Source of the DNA: Streptomyces sp. CB02414
GTDB taxonomy: Bacteria; Actinomycetota; Actinomycetes; Streptomycetales; Streptomycetaceae
Length of the DNA: 64,000 bases
Reading direction: 5' to 3'
Assembly (NCBI RefSeq): GCF_001905385.1
Contig: NZ_LIPF01000003.1
Location: 496,001 to 560,000 of the forward strand
Shown one piece after another: positions 7,774 through 15,236 of this stretch. A program made the translations under genes and the position numbers. Every line of letters starts with the position of its first letter. Position 1 is the first letter of the stretch. The notes below the pieces were generated by a model, which did not search any database, was not told the DNA's origin, and worked only from the letters and a program-made list of their open reading frames with translations.

Positions 7774-7812
7774 GTGTACCCGCCGAGTGGGCCACCGTGG
7801 GTGTGCGGCCGG

Positions 7813-8202
7813 TCAGCTTCCTTCGTACAGGGCGCGGAATTCGAGGGTGTCTTCCGCGGTGGCGATCTCGGCCAGGCGTTCGAACTCCGCGTAGTCCTCG
7901 TCGGTCATGATGGCGACGGCGTCGCTGACCACGGATCCGTCGGGGAGCTTGGCGAAGTACTTCGTGAGCAGGTCGACGAAGGCGGCCTTCATCTCGTCGA
8001 GCTCGCGCTGCCATTCGTCTTCGAGCTGTATCTGCGCAATCGCGGCGGCCTTTTCCTCCGGGGTGAAGGTGATCAGCAGGTCGCGCTCGGCACGGGTGAA
8101 CGGGCGTCCGTCACGGTGGTAGGGGCGCTTCCGGATGTCGGGGTGGTCGAGGTCCAACGTGATGAGCAGGAGGACGACTTCGGGGCGAACGGAGGAGCGC
8201 AT
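7813..8202 (-). CDS. Conserved hypothetical protein of the mobilisation region
   Basis: A 129-residue acidic, helical protein. It begins MRSSVRPEVVLLLITLDLDHPD, continues with KRPYHRDGRPFTRAERDLLITFTPEEKAA and ends in EDYAEFERLAEIATAEDTLEFRAL. The ATG at 8202 has AAGGAA six bases upstream on the minus strand, which favours it over the longer frame from 8580. No enzymatic motif or membrane segment is seen. The position directly downstream of the relaxase gene suggests a small accessory protein of the element, but no function can be given. The 230 bases between it and the relaxase stop hold no convincing gene. Confidence 0.6.
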   Translation of the reverse strand: MRSSVRPEVVLLLITLDLDHPDIRKRPYHRDGRPFTRAERDLLITFTPEEKAAAIAQIQLEDEWQRELDEMKAAFVDLLTKYFAKLPDGSVVSDAVAIMTDEDYAEFERLAEIATAEDTLEFRALYEGS

Positions 8203-8432
8203 GGGTGGTTCCTTGTGTGGTGTCGTGAGATCGGTTTGTGCTGGCGAGAAGCAGGGTGTTCGCGGAAGGGTGGTTCTGAGCGTGGGCCGGTGGCGGGGGC
8301 GCCGCGCGCTCGACTGCGGTGGGGACGAAGGTGCCAAGCGAAGTTGTGGGGCTTCTGGGCACCAATGGTCCGGAGGACCGCCGGTTTGGCCAACCGGCGA
8401 TCGTCGGCTATGTTCCGGCCAGCTTTCGCTGG

Positions 8433-10169
8433 TCAGCGCCGTCGGCTGGGGTCGTTCACGGCGCTGGTGGCCGGTTGCGTGACGGGCGCGAGGGGTGCGG
8501 TGCGGCGAGTGCCCATCGTGGCCGCTCCGTCGGGGCTTGCGGGTAGGGCAAGCAGGTGTGCACTGCGGCGCAGGCGCCACACCAGGACATCGCTGATGGA
8601 GTCGGCGGTGTCGAGCTCACGTCGTCGGGCGGCGTCGGCCAGCAGAACGGCCGGGTCGTGGCCAGCCTTCCGGACGTCGTCGAGGGTGGCGGCCAAGGCG
8701 GCCCAGCCGGCCTCGGCGCGGATCCGCTCGGCAAGCTCCGGCAGCACCTGCTGGAGCAGGGCGGCGTGCCGCTGCCGAACACGCGGCGCCAGACGTTGGC
8801 CTCGCCGCTGCAAGACGGCTCTCGGCTCGGCTGCTGCGGTTTCGTAGGCGGCGCGAAGGTGTTCAGCTGCCTGCTGGGCTGCGGCGGCCTGCTGACTGTG
8901 ATTCCTCCGAGCGTGCCAGTTCGACGCGGCGATGGCGAGGAAGAAGGCCATGTCGATGAGCATGGCGGTGGTGGCGCCGCCTTCCCCACGACCCAGGACT
9001 GGGCCGCTGTGGACGAGGTCACGGGCGGCCTGGCGCAGAACGCGGTCGCGCTCGCGTACAGCCCTCACGTGGGAGCGGCTGGCCCGCTCGAACACGAAGG
9101 CCGCCTCGCGCAGCTCCCTGCGGGTGTGGGCGGCGGAGGTCTGGGCCAGTGCGTCCAGGATCTCCCCCGCCGCTGCGATCTGGGCCGCTGCCGCGCCGTC
9201 ATCACCGTGATCGATGACCAGGAGGGCCTGCCAGGTGGCTGCGGTGGCCCGGCGCCGCGCGAACGCGGGACCTGTCACATCCGGCAGGACCGGCTGATCC
9301 CGCCCGGAGCCGCCCGCCGAGGCCACAGCCTCCACGGGCAGGGCCCAGCGTTCGCGGATGCGGGGCAGGGACAGATCGGGTGCGAGCGTGGAGCCCGCGT
9401 AGAACACCGGCTCCTTCTCACCGTTGCGGTCATCGGGCAGGGCTACCTTGTAGCCGAGCAGGTCACCTGAGGGCGCGACGCGCTTACGGATCAGAAGACC
9501 GGCGGCGGCCAGCCGGTCAAAGAACTCACCCTCGCTGCCGGCGCCGGCGACAGCGTGCCGTACGGTCTCCCGCAGCTCCTCCCGCGCCGGACGCGGCCTG
9601 CCCGTGCGTTCGGCCTTGTGCCGCTCCGCGCTGGTGGTCCGCTTGGCGGCGGTGCCGTCCCCGGGCGCGACCTGGTGCAGGCCGAGTTCCTTTTCGATCA
9701 GGCGGCACTCGGCCTGGGCGCGTTTGCCGGAGCGGTGGTGGTCGGGGCGGCGGCCGTCCTCGCGGACGAGGGTGGCGATGATGTGGATGTGGTCGTCGGC
9801 GTGCCGGACGGCTGCCCAGCGGCAGCCGGCGCCGTCGCCGGGGTCGATGCCGGTGGCGGCGACCATACGGCGGGCGATGTCGCCCCACTGCTCGTCGGAC
9901 AGGATCGGGTCGTCGGGCGCGGCGCGCACCGAGCAGTGCCAGACGTGCTTGTCGGGACGCCGGTCCGCGTCGAGGAGGGACAGGGGCTGGTCGAGGAGGT
10001 GCTGGAGGTCCTTCTTCGTCGCCGAGGGGTCGCGGCCTGGGTCGGGGGCCATATTGTCGAAGGAAGCGACCAGGTGCGGGTCGATGTGCTCCTCGTGGGT
10101 GCCCTTGCCGTACAGGTAGTGCAGGAGCCCGAGGGTGTTGCTGCCCTGCTGGTGGATCCGGGGGATCAA
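8433..10169 (-). CDS. Relaxase (MobA/VirD2-type mobilisation nuclease)
   Basis: A 578-residue conjugative relaxase expected to nick the element at oriT and stay covalently bound to the strand transferred. Evidence: an N-terminal block SNTLGLLHYLYGKG, the conserved HVWHCSVRAAPDD, and the metal-binding three-histidine motif in RHADDHIHIIATL near residue 122, all typical of actinobacterial VirD2-like relaxases. The C-terminal half is Ala/Arg-rich and helical (about residues 330-500) with one hydrophobic stretch MLIDMAFFLAIAASN. The gene overlaps the MobC-like gene by 4 bases, as expected for relaxosome partners. No TraB/FtsK-like double-stranded DNA pump is found in the window, so transfer may rely on a helper element. 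Confidence 0.9.
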   Translation of the reverse strand: MIPRIHQQGSNTLGLLHYLYGKGTHEEHIDPHLVASFDNMAPDPGRDPSATKKDLQHLLDQPLSLLDADRRPDKHVWHCSVRAAPDDPILSDEQWGDIARRMVAATGIDPGDGAGCRWAAVRHADDHIHIIATLVREDGRRPDHHRSGKRAQAECRLIEKELGLHQVAPGDGTAAKRTTSAERHKAERTGRPRPAREELRETVRHAVAGAGSEGEFFDRLAAAGLLIRKRVAPSGDLLGYKVALPDDRNGEKEPVFYAGSTLAPDLSLPRIRERWALPVEAVASAGGSGRDQPVLPDVTGPAFARRRATAATWQALLVIDHGDDGAAAAQIAAAGEILDALAQTSAAHTRRELREAAFVFERASRSHVRAVRERDRVLRQAARDLVHSGPVLGRGEGGATTAMLIDMAFFLAIAASNWHARRNHSQQAAAAQQAAEHLRAAYETAAAEPRAVLQRRGQRLAPRVRQRHAALLQQVLPELAERIRAEAGWAALAATLDDVRKAGHDPAVLLADAARRRELDTADSISDVLVWRLRRSAHLLALPASPDGAATMGTRRTAPLAPVTQPATSAVNDPSRRR

Positions 10170-10792
10170 GCCGCTCGGCCCTCCTGCCCGTTGGCGACCC
10201 TGTCGGCTGCCCGCTGGACGGCCTGCGCGGCACGCTGCAGGTCGGCGAGGGCGGCGGCGAAGTGTGGTACGTCGGCATCAGAGTTGAGTGCCTTGGCGAT
10301 CTGGTTGACGTTGCTGCCCGCCCAGCCGAGCTGACGGCGCACACCGAACAGGGCCGTCAGAATGTCCCGCTCGGTGGCGATGGCCGCTGCGGTGCGGGAC
10401 TGGTCGCGGGCGGCGGTCAGGGCGGAGTGGGCCAGGAATCCGGCCACGCTCATGCCGACGTGGTCGGCGCTGGACTGGATGATGGCGAGTTCCTGGTCGT
10501 TGAGGCGGACGCTGTGAGCGGGGCGCTGCTTCTTGTCACGCGGACGCGACTTCCCCTTGCTGGCTTCGCCCTTGCGGCTGGCCTTGCCTGGCTGTGGTCC
10601 GCCCTCGGTCGCAGCCTTCCCGTCCGGTGCCCCCTGGTGCCGGACGGGCCCCGCCACCCCCGGGGCGGGATCGGGTTCGGGCGCTCCCCCTGCGGGGGAG
10701 TGTCCGAACCTCCAACTTGCTCCCGACGGGGCGGGGGCGGTCGGCAGGGATTCCTCGTGAGGCATGGGATTTTCGTGGTGCTGGGTGTGCAT
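10166..10792 (-). CDS. MobC-like relaxosome accessory protein
   Basis: A 208-residue protein with a disordered, Pro/Lys-rich N-terminus (residues 1-90) and a C-terminal domain reading HSVRLNDQELAIIQSSADHVGMSVAGFLAHSAL, the ribbon-helix-helix-type segment found in MobC proteins. RRQLGWAGSNVNQIAKALNSD follows and is the most diagnostic MobC stretch. It would bind oriT and help the relaxase open the strands. It overlaps the relaxase start (ATGA-type overlap at 10166-10169), so both are made from one transcript. The start at 10792 may be too far upstream; MPHEES about 10 codons in is an alternative. Confidence 0.85.
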   Translation of the reverse strand: MHTQHHENPMPHEESLPTAPAPSGASWRFGHSPAGGAPEPDPAPGVAGPVRHQGAPDGKAATEGGPQPGKASRKGEASKGKSRPRDKKQRPAHSVRLNDQELAIIQSSADHVGMSVAGFLAHSALTAARDQSRTAAAIATERDILTALFGVRRQLGWAGSNVNQIAKALNSDADVPHFAAALADLQRAAQAVQRAADRVANGQEGRAA

Positions 10793-10839
10793 GGGGCCCT
10801 TCGGGTCGGGGTCTGGTTGGGAGTGCTGGTGCTGGGGGA

Positions 10840-12276
10840 TCAGCGGGGTGGTTCGCCGGGCGTGGCCTTGAGCTGGGCCTTGAACTCGCGGACGACTCCT
10901 CCGACGTCGTCGCTGGAGACGGTGTAGCCGACCGCGCGCAGAGCGGTCTCGACCCGGTCGCGTCCGACGCTGCCGGTCTCCTCGTAGATGCGGCGAGCGT
11001 GCTTGAGGATGACCTCGTCGGAGGCGCGGGCTTTGCCGGTGTGCCGCTTCTTCCGGGCAGTCGGTTTCCGCTCGCGCCTGCCCGACACGCTGCCCGCGCT
11101 GTTGCCCGTAAGCGCGGGGCCGTCTTCGGCATCTGCCCGTGCGGGCAGCCCGGGCACCGGGCGGGCAGGCTCCGAGCGGGCAACCGGAGGCGCCTCGTCG
11201 TCACCCGGGTCTGATGGGCGTGGGCGGGCAGCGTCCTCTGTCCGAGGCAGTGGTGCCGGGCGGGCGGAGCGCGGGCGGCTGTGCCCGCCTTCATGAGCGG
11301 GGGCCGAGGCCGGAGTCTGCCAGCGCGGAGGCAGCGTGATGGAGGCGAGGCCGAGGGCCTGCTTGCGCGTGGCGAGCTTGCGCAGCAGCAGTTCGTCCTG
11401 GAGCGGGTCGCCATCGACGTCGGCCCGCTCCAGCGCCTCGTGCAGGCGTTCCGTCAGGCATTGTTGCCGCCGCTTGCTGCGCCGGCGGGCGGTCATCGAC
11501 TCGGCGCGCAGGATCAGGGCGACGGCTTCGCTCAGCGCGCGGTCGCGGATGAGGCGGGCGGCATCGGCGTCCTGGTCGGCGATCCCGAGCCGGGCCAGGA
11601 GGCGTTCGCGTGCCTGGCGGACGAGGACGGCGGCCAGACCGCGTGAGGCGGCGTCGGGGGCGCGGTGGCGCAGCTCGATGCCCATGGCCAGGTGCCACAA
11701 CATCGCGGCCATGACCGGGCCGACAAAGGCCCGCACGGTGCCACCGACTAGCCCGGACTCGGCATAGGCGGGCAGGATCTGCACTGCGGTGATGACCCAG
11801 GTGAGGGTGCCGGGCAGGCCGGGTGCCTGCTTCGGGCCGTTGAGGTTCTGCCGGGCCATCAGGGCAGTGGCGAACAGGGCCAGCTCGGCGGCGGCGAACA
11901 TCGCGACGCGCTCGGCGGTGCCGCCCATGTCGAGATAGTCGGCGGCGAACCGCCAGCTGGTGTCCGCGCTGTAGGCGGTGCAGCCGAGCGCGGCCACGGC
12001 CGCGACCGGCACCGCGGCGGCTCCACGCCAGCGGTTGGTGTGATGCCGCCGGCGGCGCTGCTGGCGGAGAAGCCACCCGGCGAGCAGGCCGAGCAACACG
12101 GGCGACACGAGGAGCGCCGCGGTTATCACCGGGGAGGTGGCCCAGTCAGGGAGGAGCGTCGTGCCGCTGATCCGTATGGCGAGGGGAACGGCGTCGAGAG
12201 GAGGCAGGAGGGGGCTCCAAGGCGTCGGGGGGGTGAAGGCGAAGGGGAATCGACGGCGCGCTGAGCAACCGCCCAC
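10840..12276 (-). CDS. Multi-pass membrane protein with basic linker and C-terminal helical domain
   Basis: A 478-residue protein. Hydrophobic segments are at roughly residues 47-68 (PVITAALLVSPVLLGLLAGWLL), 84-102, 120-140, 155-170 and 180-200, giving four or five membrane helices. A long Pro/Arg/Ala-rich linker follows (about 330-430). The end has DEVILKHARRIYEETGSVGRDRVETALRAVG, which looks like a small helix-turn-helix-type domain common on Streptomyces conjugative elements. The arrangement recalls the Spd/DUF2637-like membrane proteins of Streptomyces plasmids, but I cannot assign it firmly. Start GTG 12276 is the first in the frame; a later start is possible. It is likely part of the mobilisation or plasmid-spread functions of the element. 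Confidence 0.7.
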   Translation of the reverse strand: MGGCSARRRFPFAFTPPTPWSPLLPPLDAVPLAIRISGTTLLPDWATSPVITAALLVSPVLLGLLAGWLLRQQRRRRHHTNRWRGAAAVPVAAVAALGCTAYSADTSWRFAADYLDMGGTAERVAMFAAAELALFATALMARQNLNGPKQAPGLPGTLTWVITAVQILPAYAESGLVGGTVRAFVGPVMAAMLWHLAMGIELRHRAPDAASRGLAAVLVRQARERLLARLGIADQDADAARLIRDRALSEAVALILRAESMTARRRSKRRQQCLTERLHEALERADVDGDPLQDELLLRKLATRKQALGLASITLPPRWQTPASAPAHEGGHSRPRSARPAPLPRTEDAARPRPSDPGDDEAPPVARSEPARPVPGLPARADAEDGPALTGNSAGSVSGRRERKPTARKKRHTGKARASDEVILKHARRIYEETGSVGRDRVETALRAVGYTVSSDDVGGVVREFKAQLKATPGEPPR

Positions 12277-12357
12277 GCGAGTGGCTGGCGCGGGCGGGGC
12301 TGGTGTGAGCGCGGGTGATGCGGCGGGGCCAGCCAGGAGAGGGTGCTAAGGCGCCAG

Positions 12358-13059
12358 TCAGGCGGCGGGCGCTGTGCGGCGTCGTCGGTCGGGGCCGTCG
12401 AGGATGACGCGCTCCGTCATCTCGGCGAGGCGGGAGGCGACGCGGTCACCGAGGGTGACGCGCAGCTGCTCCATCGGAAGGTTGGTGGTGATGAGGGTTG
12501 GGAGCATGTGCTCGTACCGGTGGTTGATGAGCCGGTAGGTCAGCTCCTCGGTCCATTCGCTGGTCTTGGCCGCGCCGAGGTCGTCCAGGAACAGCAGCGG
12601 GCAGCGCGCCAGGGTCTGCAGCTCCCGTTCGGCGTCGTGGCCGACGCGGGGGCGCAGGCGCGCGTGGAAGTCGGCTGTGGTGGTCGCTTCCCAGCGCAGA
12701 CGGACCCCTCGGGCGAGCAGGGTGCGGACGGCGCCGTACGCCTGGTACGTCTTGCCCGTGCCCGTGGGGCCGGCGATCAGCAGCGACGGGCCCTCTGCGA
12801 TGCCCGGCCCGCCGGGGCCGGGGCGTCCAGCGCGGGCGATCTCGTCGGCCCAGGCTGTGGCCTTCGGGTGGTCGGCCAGGGCTCGGCGGTAGCGGGCGGG
12901 GATCCTGGCGTCGGCGAGTTCCAGCGCGGTGACGGGCTCGGCGTGCCCGTCCTCGACGGCGGCGGTGGCGAGGTCGATGCCGCGACTGGCAAGGATGGCG
13001 TTGAGCCGGTCGGCGAGCGGGCCGACCCGGTGGGGCTCGCGGGTGAGGGTGGCGGTCAG
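12358..13059 (-). CDS. DnaC/IstB-like ATP-binding protein, CTG start
   Basis: A 233-residue ATPase that is hidden because its frame has no ATG, GTG or TTG start. Walker A is LLIAGPTGTGKTYQAYGA, Walker B is CPLLFLDDLGAAKTSEW, followed by LINHRYEHMLPTLITTN with the sensor-1 Asn, and GDRVASRLAEMTE. These are the marks of helicase loaders of the DnaC/IstB kind. A CTG at 13059 lies 6 bases after GGAGG, giving an N-terminus TATLTREPHRVGPLADRLNAI, the usual beginning of this family in Streptomyces elements. An in-frame TGA lies just upstream, so no earlier start is possible. The gene overlaps the end of the DnaD-like initiator gene by 4 bases and probably acts with it to load the replicative helicase. 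Confidence 0.85.
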   Translation of the reverse strand: MTATLTREPHRVGPLADRLNAILASRGIDLATAAVEDGHAEPVTALELADARIPARYRRALADHPKATAWADEIARAGRPGPGGPGIAEGPSLLIAGPTGTGKTYQAYGAVRTLLARGVRLRWEATTTADFHARLRPRVGHDAERELQTLARCPLLFLDDLGAAKTSEWTEELTYRLINHRYEHMLPTLITTNLPMEQLRVTLGDRVASRLAEMTERVILDGPDRRRRTAPAA

Positions 13060-13988
13060 AGGTCACCTCCGTAGGCGGCTTCGACATCGGCGGGGTTTGT
13101 CCACGCCCTGTGGACAACTGGCGCGGTGGGGGCCGCGTTCATGGCCTCGTGCACGAGGCTCGGCAGAGTGCTGGGATGCAGGCCCTTGGCGCGGTGCCGT
13201 TCCAGGCCGGCCCGGATGTGGGCGGGGGCGATGCCCTCGCCGAGCAGCTTGCGCACCTCGCGAGCGAGATGGCCCAGGACGTCCTTGGGCGGACGGTGTG
13301 TGCAAGCGGCGGCGTACTCGGCGATGAGCTCGTTGGCCGAGACGGCGTGGGGTGCGGGGGCGCTCGCGCCCCCCGAAGGGGTATTTCCTAGATCCATGAT
13401 CCTAGGTCCTAGATCCGGACGCTGAGGCGTCACCGCTCCCTCACTGAGCCCTCCCTGGTGCCTCACGGAAGGCTCGCCGAAATCGCTCTGACCTGCTATT
13501 TCGTCATCAGTGACCGGATTCAGCGCAGGCTCGCGTATTCGCCCGGAGCCCTCACGGAGGACTCCGTGAGGCTGCGGTGCGGGCTCCGTGATGCCGACTT
13601 CCGCAGCCAGCGCATCGACGCCGGGCGCGGTGCGAGCCTGCGTGTCGTGGTGCGGGCAGGCGGGAAGACGGCTCGCGCTGGGGCGGTTGATCTTCTGATG
13701 CTGCCGCCAGGTGACGATGTGCAGGTAGCGCTTGTCGCCCGGGCCCTTGTAGCGGCATATCAGCCCAGCGTCGGCGAGCTGGGCGAGGTCCTGCTCGACA
13801 GCTCCAGGCGTGTGTTCCGGGCGCAGTGCCCACAGCTGCCCGGCGATGATCGCGGCGTGGTCGCGGTGCCGGCCCTGGTCGTCAGCCTGGGTGAGCAGGC
13901 CGAAGAAGGTGCGCTCGGCGGTCAGGGAGACGGCGGCCAGGGACTCGGAGACGAAGGCTTCCGGCTTGATGGTGCGGATTCGTGCCAA
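13056..13988 (-). CDS. Replication initiation protein, DnaD/winged-helix type
   Basis: A 310-residue protein starting MARIRTIKPEAFVSESLAAVSL. This is the signature opening of phage and plasmid replisome organisers with a winged helix (RTFFGLLTQADDQGRHRDHAAIIAGQLW, then DLAQLADAGLICRY and YLHIVTWRQHQKINRPS). A disordered middle follows (about residues 115-215). The C-terminal part with AREVRKLLGEGIAPAHIRAGLERH resembles the DnaD-like second domain. Partner of the IstB/DnaC-like ATPase, whose start lies inside its last codons. It suggests the element replicates autonomously at some stage, as known for actinomycete integrative elements. It reads away from the 13989-14499 control region. Confidence 0.85.
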   Translation of the reverse strand: MARIRTIKPEAFVSESLAAVSLTAERTFFGLLTQADDQGRHRDHAAIIAGQLWALRPEHTPGAVEQDLAQLADAGLICRYKGPGDKRYLHIVTWRQHQKINRPSASRLPACPHHDTQARTAPGVDALAAEVGITEPAPQPHGVLREGSGRIREPALNPVTDDEIAGQSDFGEPSVRHQGGLSEGAVTPQRPDLGPRIMDLGNTPSGGASAPAPHAVSANELIAEYAAACTHRPPKDVLGHLAREVRKLLGEGIAPAHIRAGLERHRAKGLHPSTLPSLVHEAMNAAPTAPVVHRAWTNPADVEAAYGGDL

Positions 13989-14308
13989 GAGGGGCGGTCC
14001 TCACTCGGTGGCCGGTAGGCGGGATGCCCACGGTTCACCGTCGGTCGGGGCGGGTCGGGCGTGAAGGGGCGTGGGATGTCTGGCCGTTGACGCGGGAGCG
14101 TTGATGGCCGCTCGTGCTTTCCGGGGTGTCGTCAACATAGCCACACCCAGGTCGCGCAAGTCCAGCCCTATCCGGCGCAATCTCTCACGGCAGAAATGCC
14201 GCTGGAAATAGAGTCGGCGAGGGCGGTGCGAAAACGGTAGGGCACGATCGGCGGTTGACCAAATAGTTGCCGCGCATCCCGAGCCAGAAGGATCATATCG
14301 GGAAGCCG

Positions 14309-14338
14309 TTGACGTCCTGCGAGTGACGAAGCTACAAC
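14309..14338 (+). promoter_or_regulatory. Possible sigma-70-type promoter
   Basis: TTGACG (14309-14314), 18-base spacer, TACAAC (14333-14338). This fits a vegetative -35/-10 pair in the control region. It reads toward the XRE/xis/int genes. Assigned by eye only. Confidence 0.35.
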
Positions 14339-14456
14339 ACAACACCCCACGTCAGAGAGGGTCTGCGGTGTCGGTTCCCGTTCGGGGGATCCGGCCTTGC
14401 GCAGCACCCCGACCGCCTCGCTCACCGATTGAGCGCGGCGCAACATAGCCGACGAT

Positions 14457-14477
14457 CGGCGGTTATCCAAACCGCCG
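14457..14477. promoter_or_regulatory. Operator-like inverted repeat upstream of the XRE gene
   Basis: CGGCGGTT (14457-14464) and AACCGCCG (14470-14477) form a perfect 8-bp inverted repeat with a 5-base centre. It ends 22 bases before the XRE start at 14500. A half-site-like copy, GATCGGCGGTT, lies near 14249. Probable binding site of the downstream XRE protein for autorepression. Confidence 0.5.
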
Positions 14478-14499
14478 AATGCACGCTACAACTGGAGCT

Positions 14500-14757
14500 A
14501 TGGCAGCACGATCCCTGGAAATAGGACCCGCAGGATTGACGGTGGCCCGCACCATCGAAAACCTCCGCATCGAACGCGGCCTTGGGCAGCGCCAACTCGC
14601 GGCGCGCTGTACCGCCTTGGGCCGTCCTATGTCCAACACGATGCTGTCCCGCATCGAACTCGCCAAGCGGCGATGCGATATCGACGACCTCGTCGCCATC
14701 GCCGCAGCCCTGCAGGTGTCACCCGCCGCCCTCCTCCAGGGACCGGGCGCCGCCTGA
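14500..14757 (+). CDS. Small XRE-family repressor
   Basis: An 85-residue protein that is almost entirely one Cro/C1-type helix-turn-helix: TIENLRIERGLGQRQLAARC, then MSNTMLSRIELAKRRCDIDDLVAIAAALQVSPAALL. ATG 14500 was preferred to the reading from 14479 because GGAG lies just upstream and because the domain starts soon after. It occupies the place of the KorSA-type repressor in pSAM2-like elements, next to xis and int, and is preceded by a perfect inverted repeat that could be its operator. It probably keeps excision and replication silent. Confidence 0.8.
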   Translation: MAARSLEIGPAGLTVARTIENLRIERGLGQRQLAARCTALGRPMSNTMLSRIELAKRRCDIDDLVAIAAALQVSPAALLQGPGAA

Positions 14758-14804
14758 GCCGCTCACGCAGCCCCTCCCCGACCTCCCGACCAGGAGCCGC
14801 CCCC

Positions 14805-15185
14805 TTGCACCGATCCACGCCCGCGCCCATGCCTCACAGGCCGTCCGACGCCCCTCCACCCCGCCTCTACCGCCCCGAGGAGATCGCCGACACCCTCGGC
14901 TGCTCGGCCTGGTGGGTCAAGGACCGAGCGCGACGGCGCCTGATACCGCACACCCGGGTCGGCCGCGCCTACCGCTTCACCGCCGAGCACCTCGCCGACA
15001 TCATCCGCCTCTACGAGCAGCGGCGGGCACAGCCCGCGCAGACAGCCGCACGGGCGACCGAACCGCTCTCCGAGCCCGGTACGCAGACCGGCGCCGCGCA
15101 ACCTCGCCGCCCTGCCGTGGCGCCGACTACCCGCCTACGGGCCCGCCCGCCGCGTCGGCAACAGCAGTACGGCACTGCCGCGTGA
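14805..15185 (+). CDS. xis: Excisionase-like MerR/HTH_17 DNA-binding protein (Xis)
   Basis: A 126-residue protein with a winged helix-turn-helix of the excisionase type: RLYRPEEIADTLGCSAWWVK, then RRRLIPHTRVGRAYRFTAEHLADIIRLYEQRR. The C-terminal 50 residues are a Pro/Arg/Gln-rich tail. TTG 14805 is chosen because AGGAG lies 8 bases upstream; ATG 14829 is the alternative. It is 51 bases upstream of the integrase, the usual xis-int order in actinomycete integrative elements, and should direct the integrase toward excision. Confidence 0.8.
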   Translation: MHRSTPAPMPHRPSDAPPPRLYRPEEIADTLGCSAWWVKDRARRRLIPHTRVGRAYRFTAEHLADIIRLYEQRRAQPAQTAARATEPLSEPGTQTGAAQPRRPAVAPTTRLRARPPRRQQQYGTAA

Positions 15186-15236
15186 CCCGATCGAATCTGC
15201 CGTAGACGAGGACAAGGAAGAGAGGGGCAGCGGGAC

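Larger units (their letters stand above)
13989..14499. other. Non-coding control region between replication and repressor genes
   Basis: About 510 bases without a convincing gene, lower in GC than the flanks. It separates the minus-strand replication/mobilisation block from the plus-strand repressor-xis-int block, so it should hold divergent promoters and possibly the replication origin. The word GATCGGCGGTT occurs twice (about 14249 and 14455) and CAACATAGCC occurs twice (about 14136 and 14441). A perfect inverted repeat sits just before the repressor gene. Confidence 0.55.
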
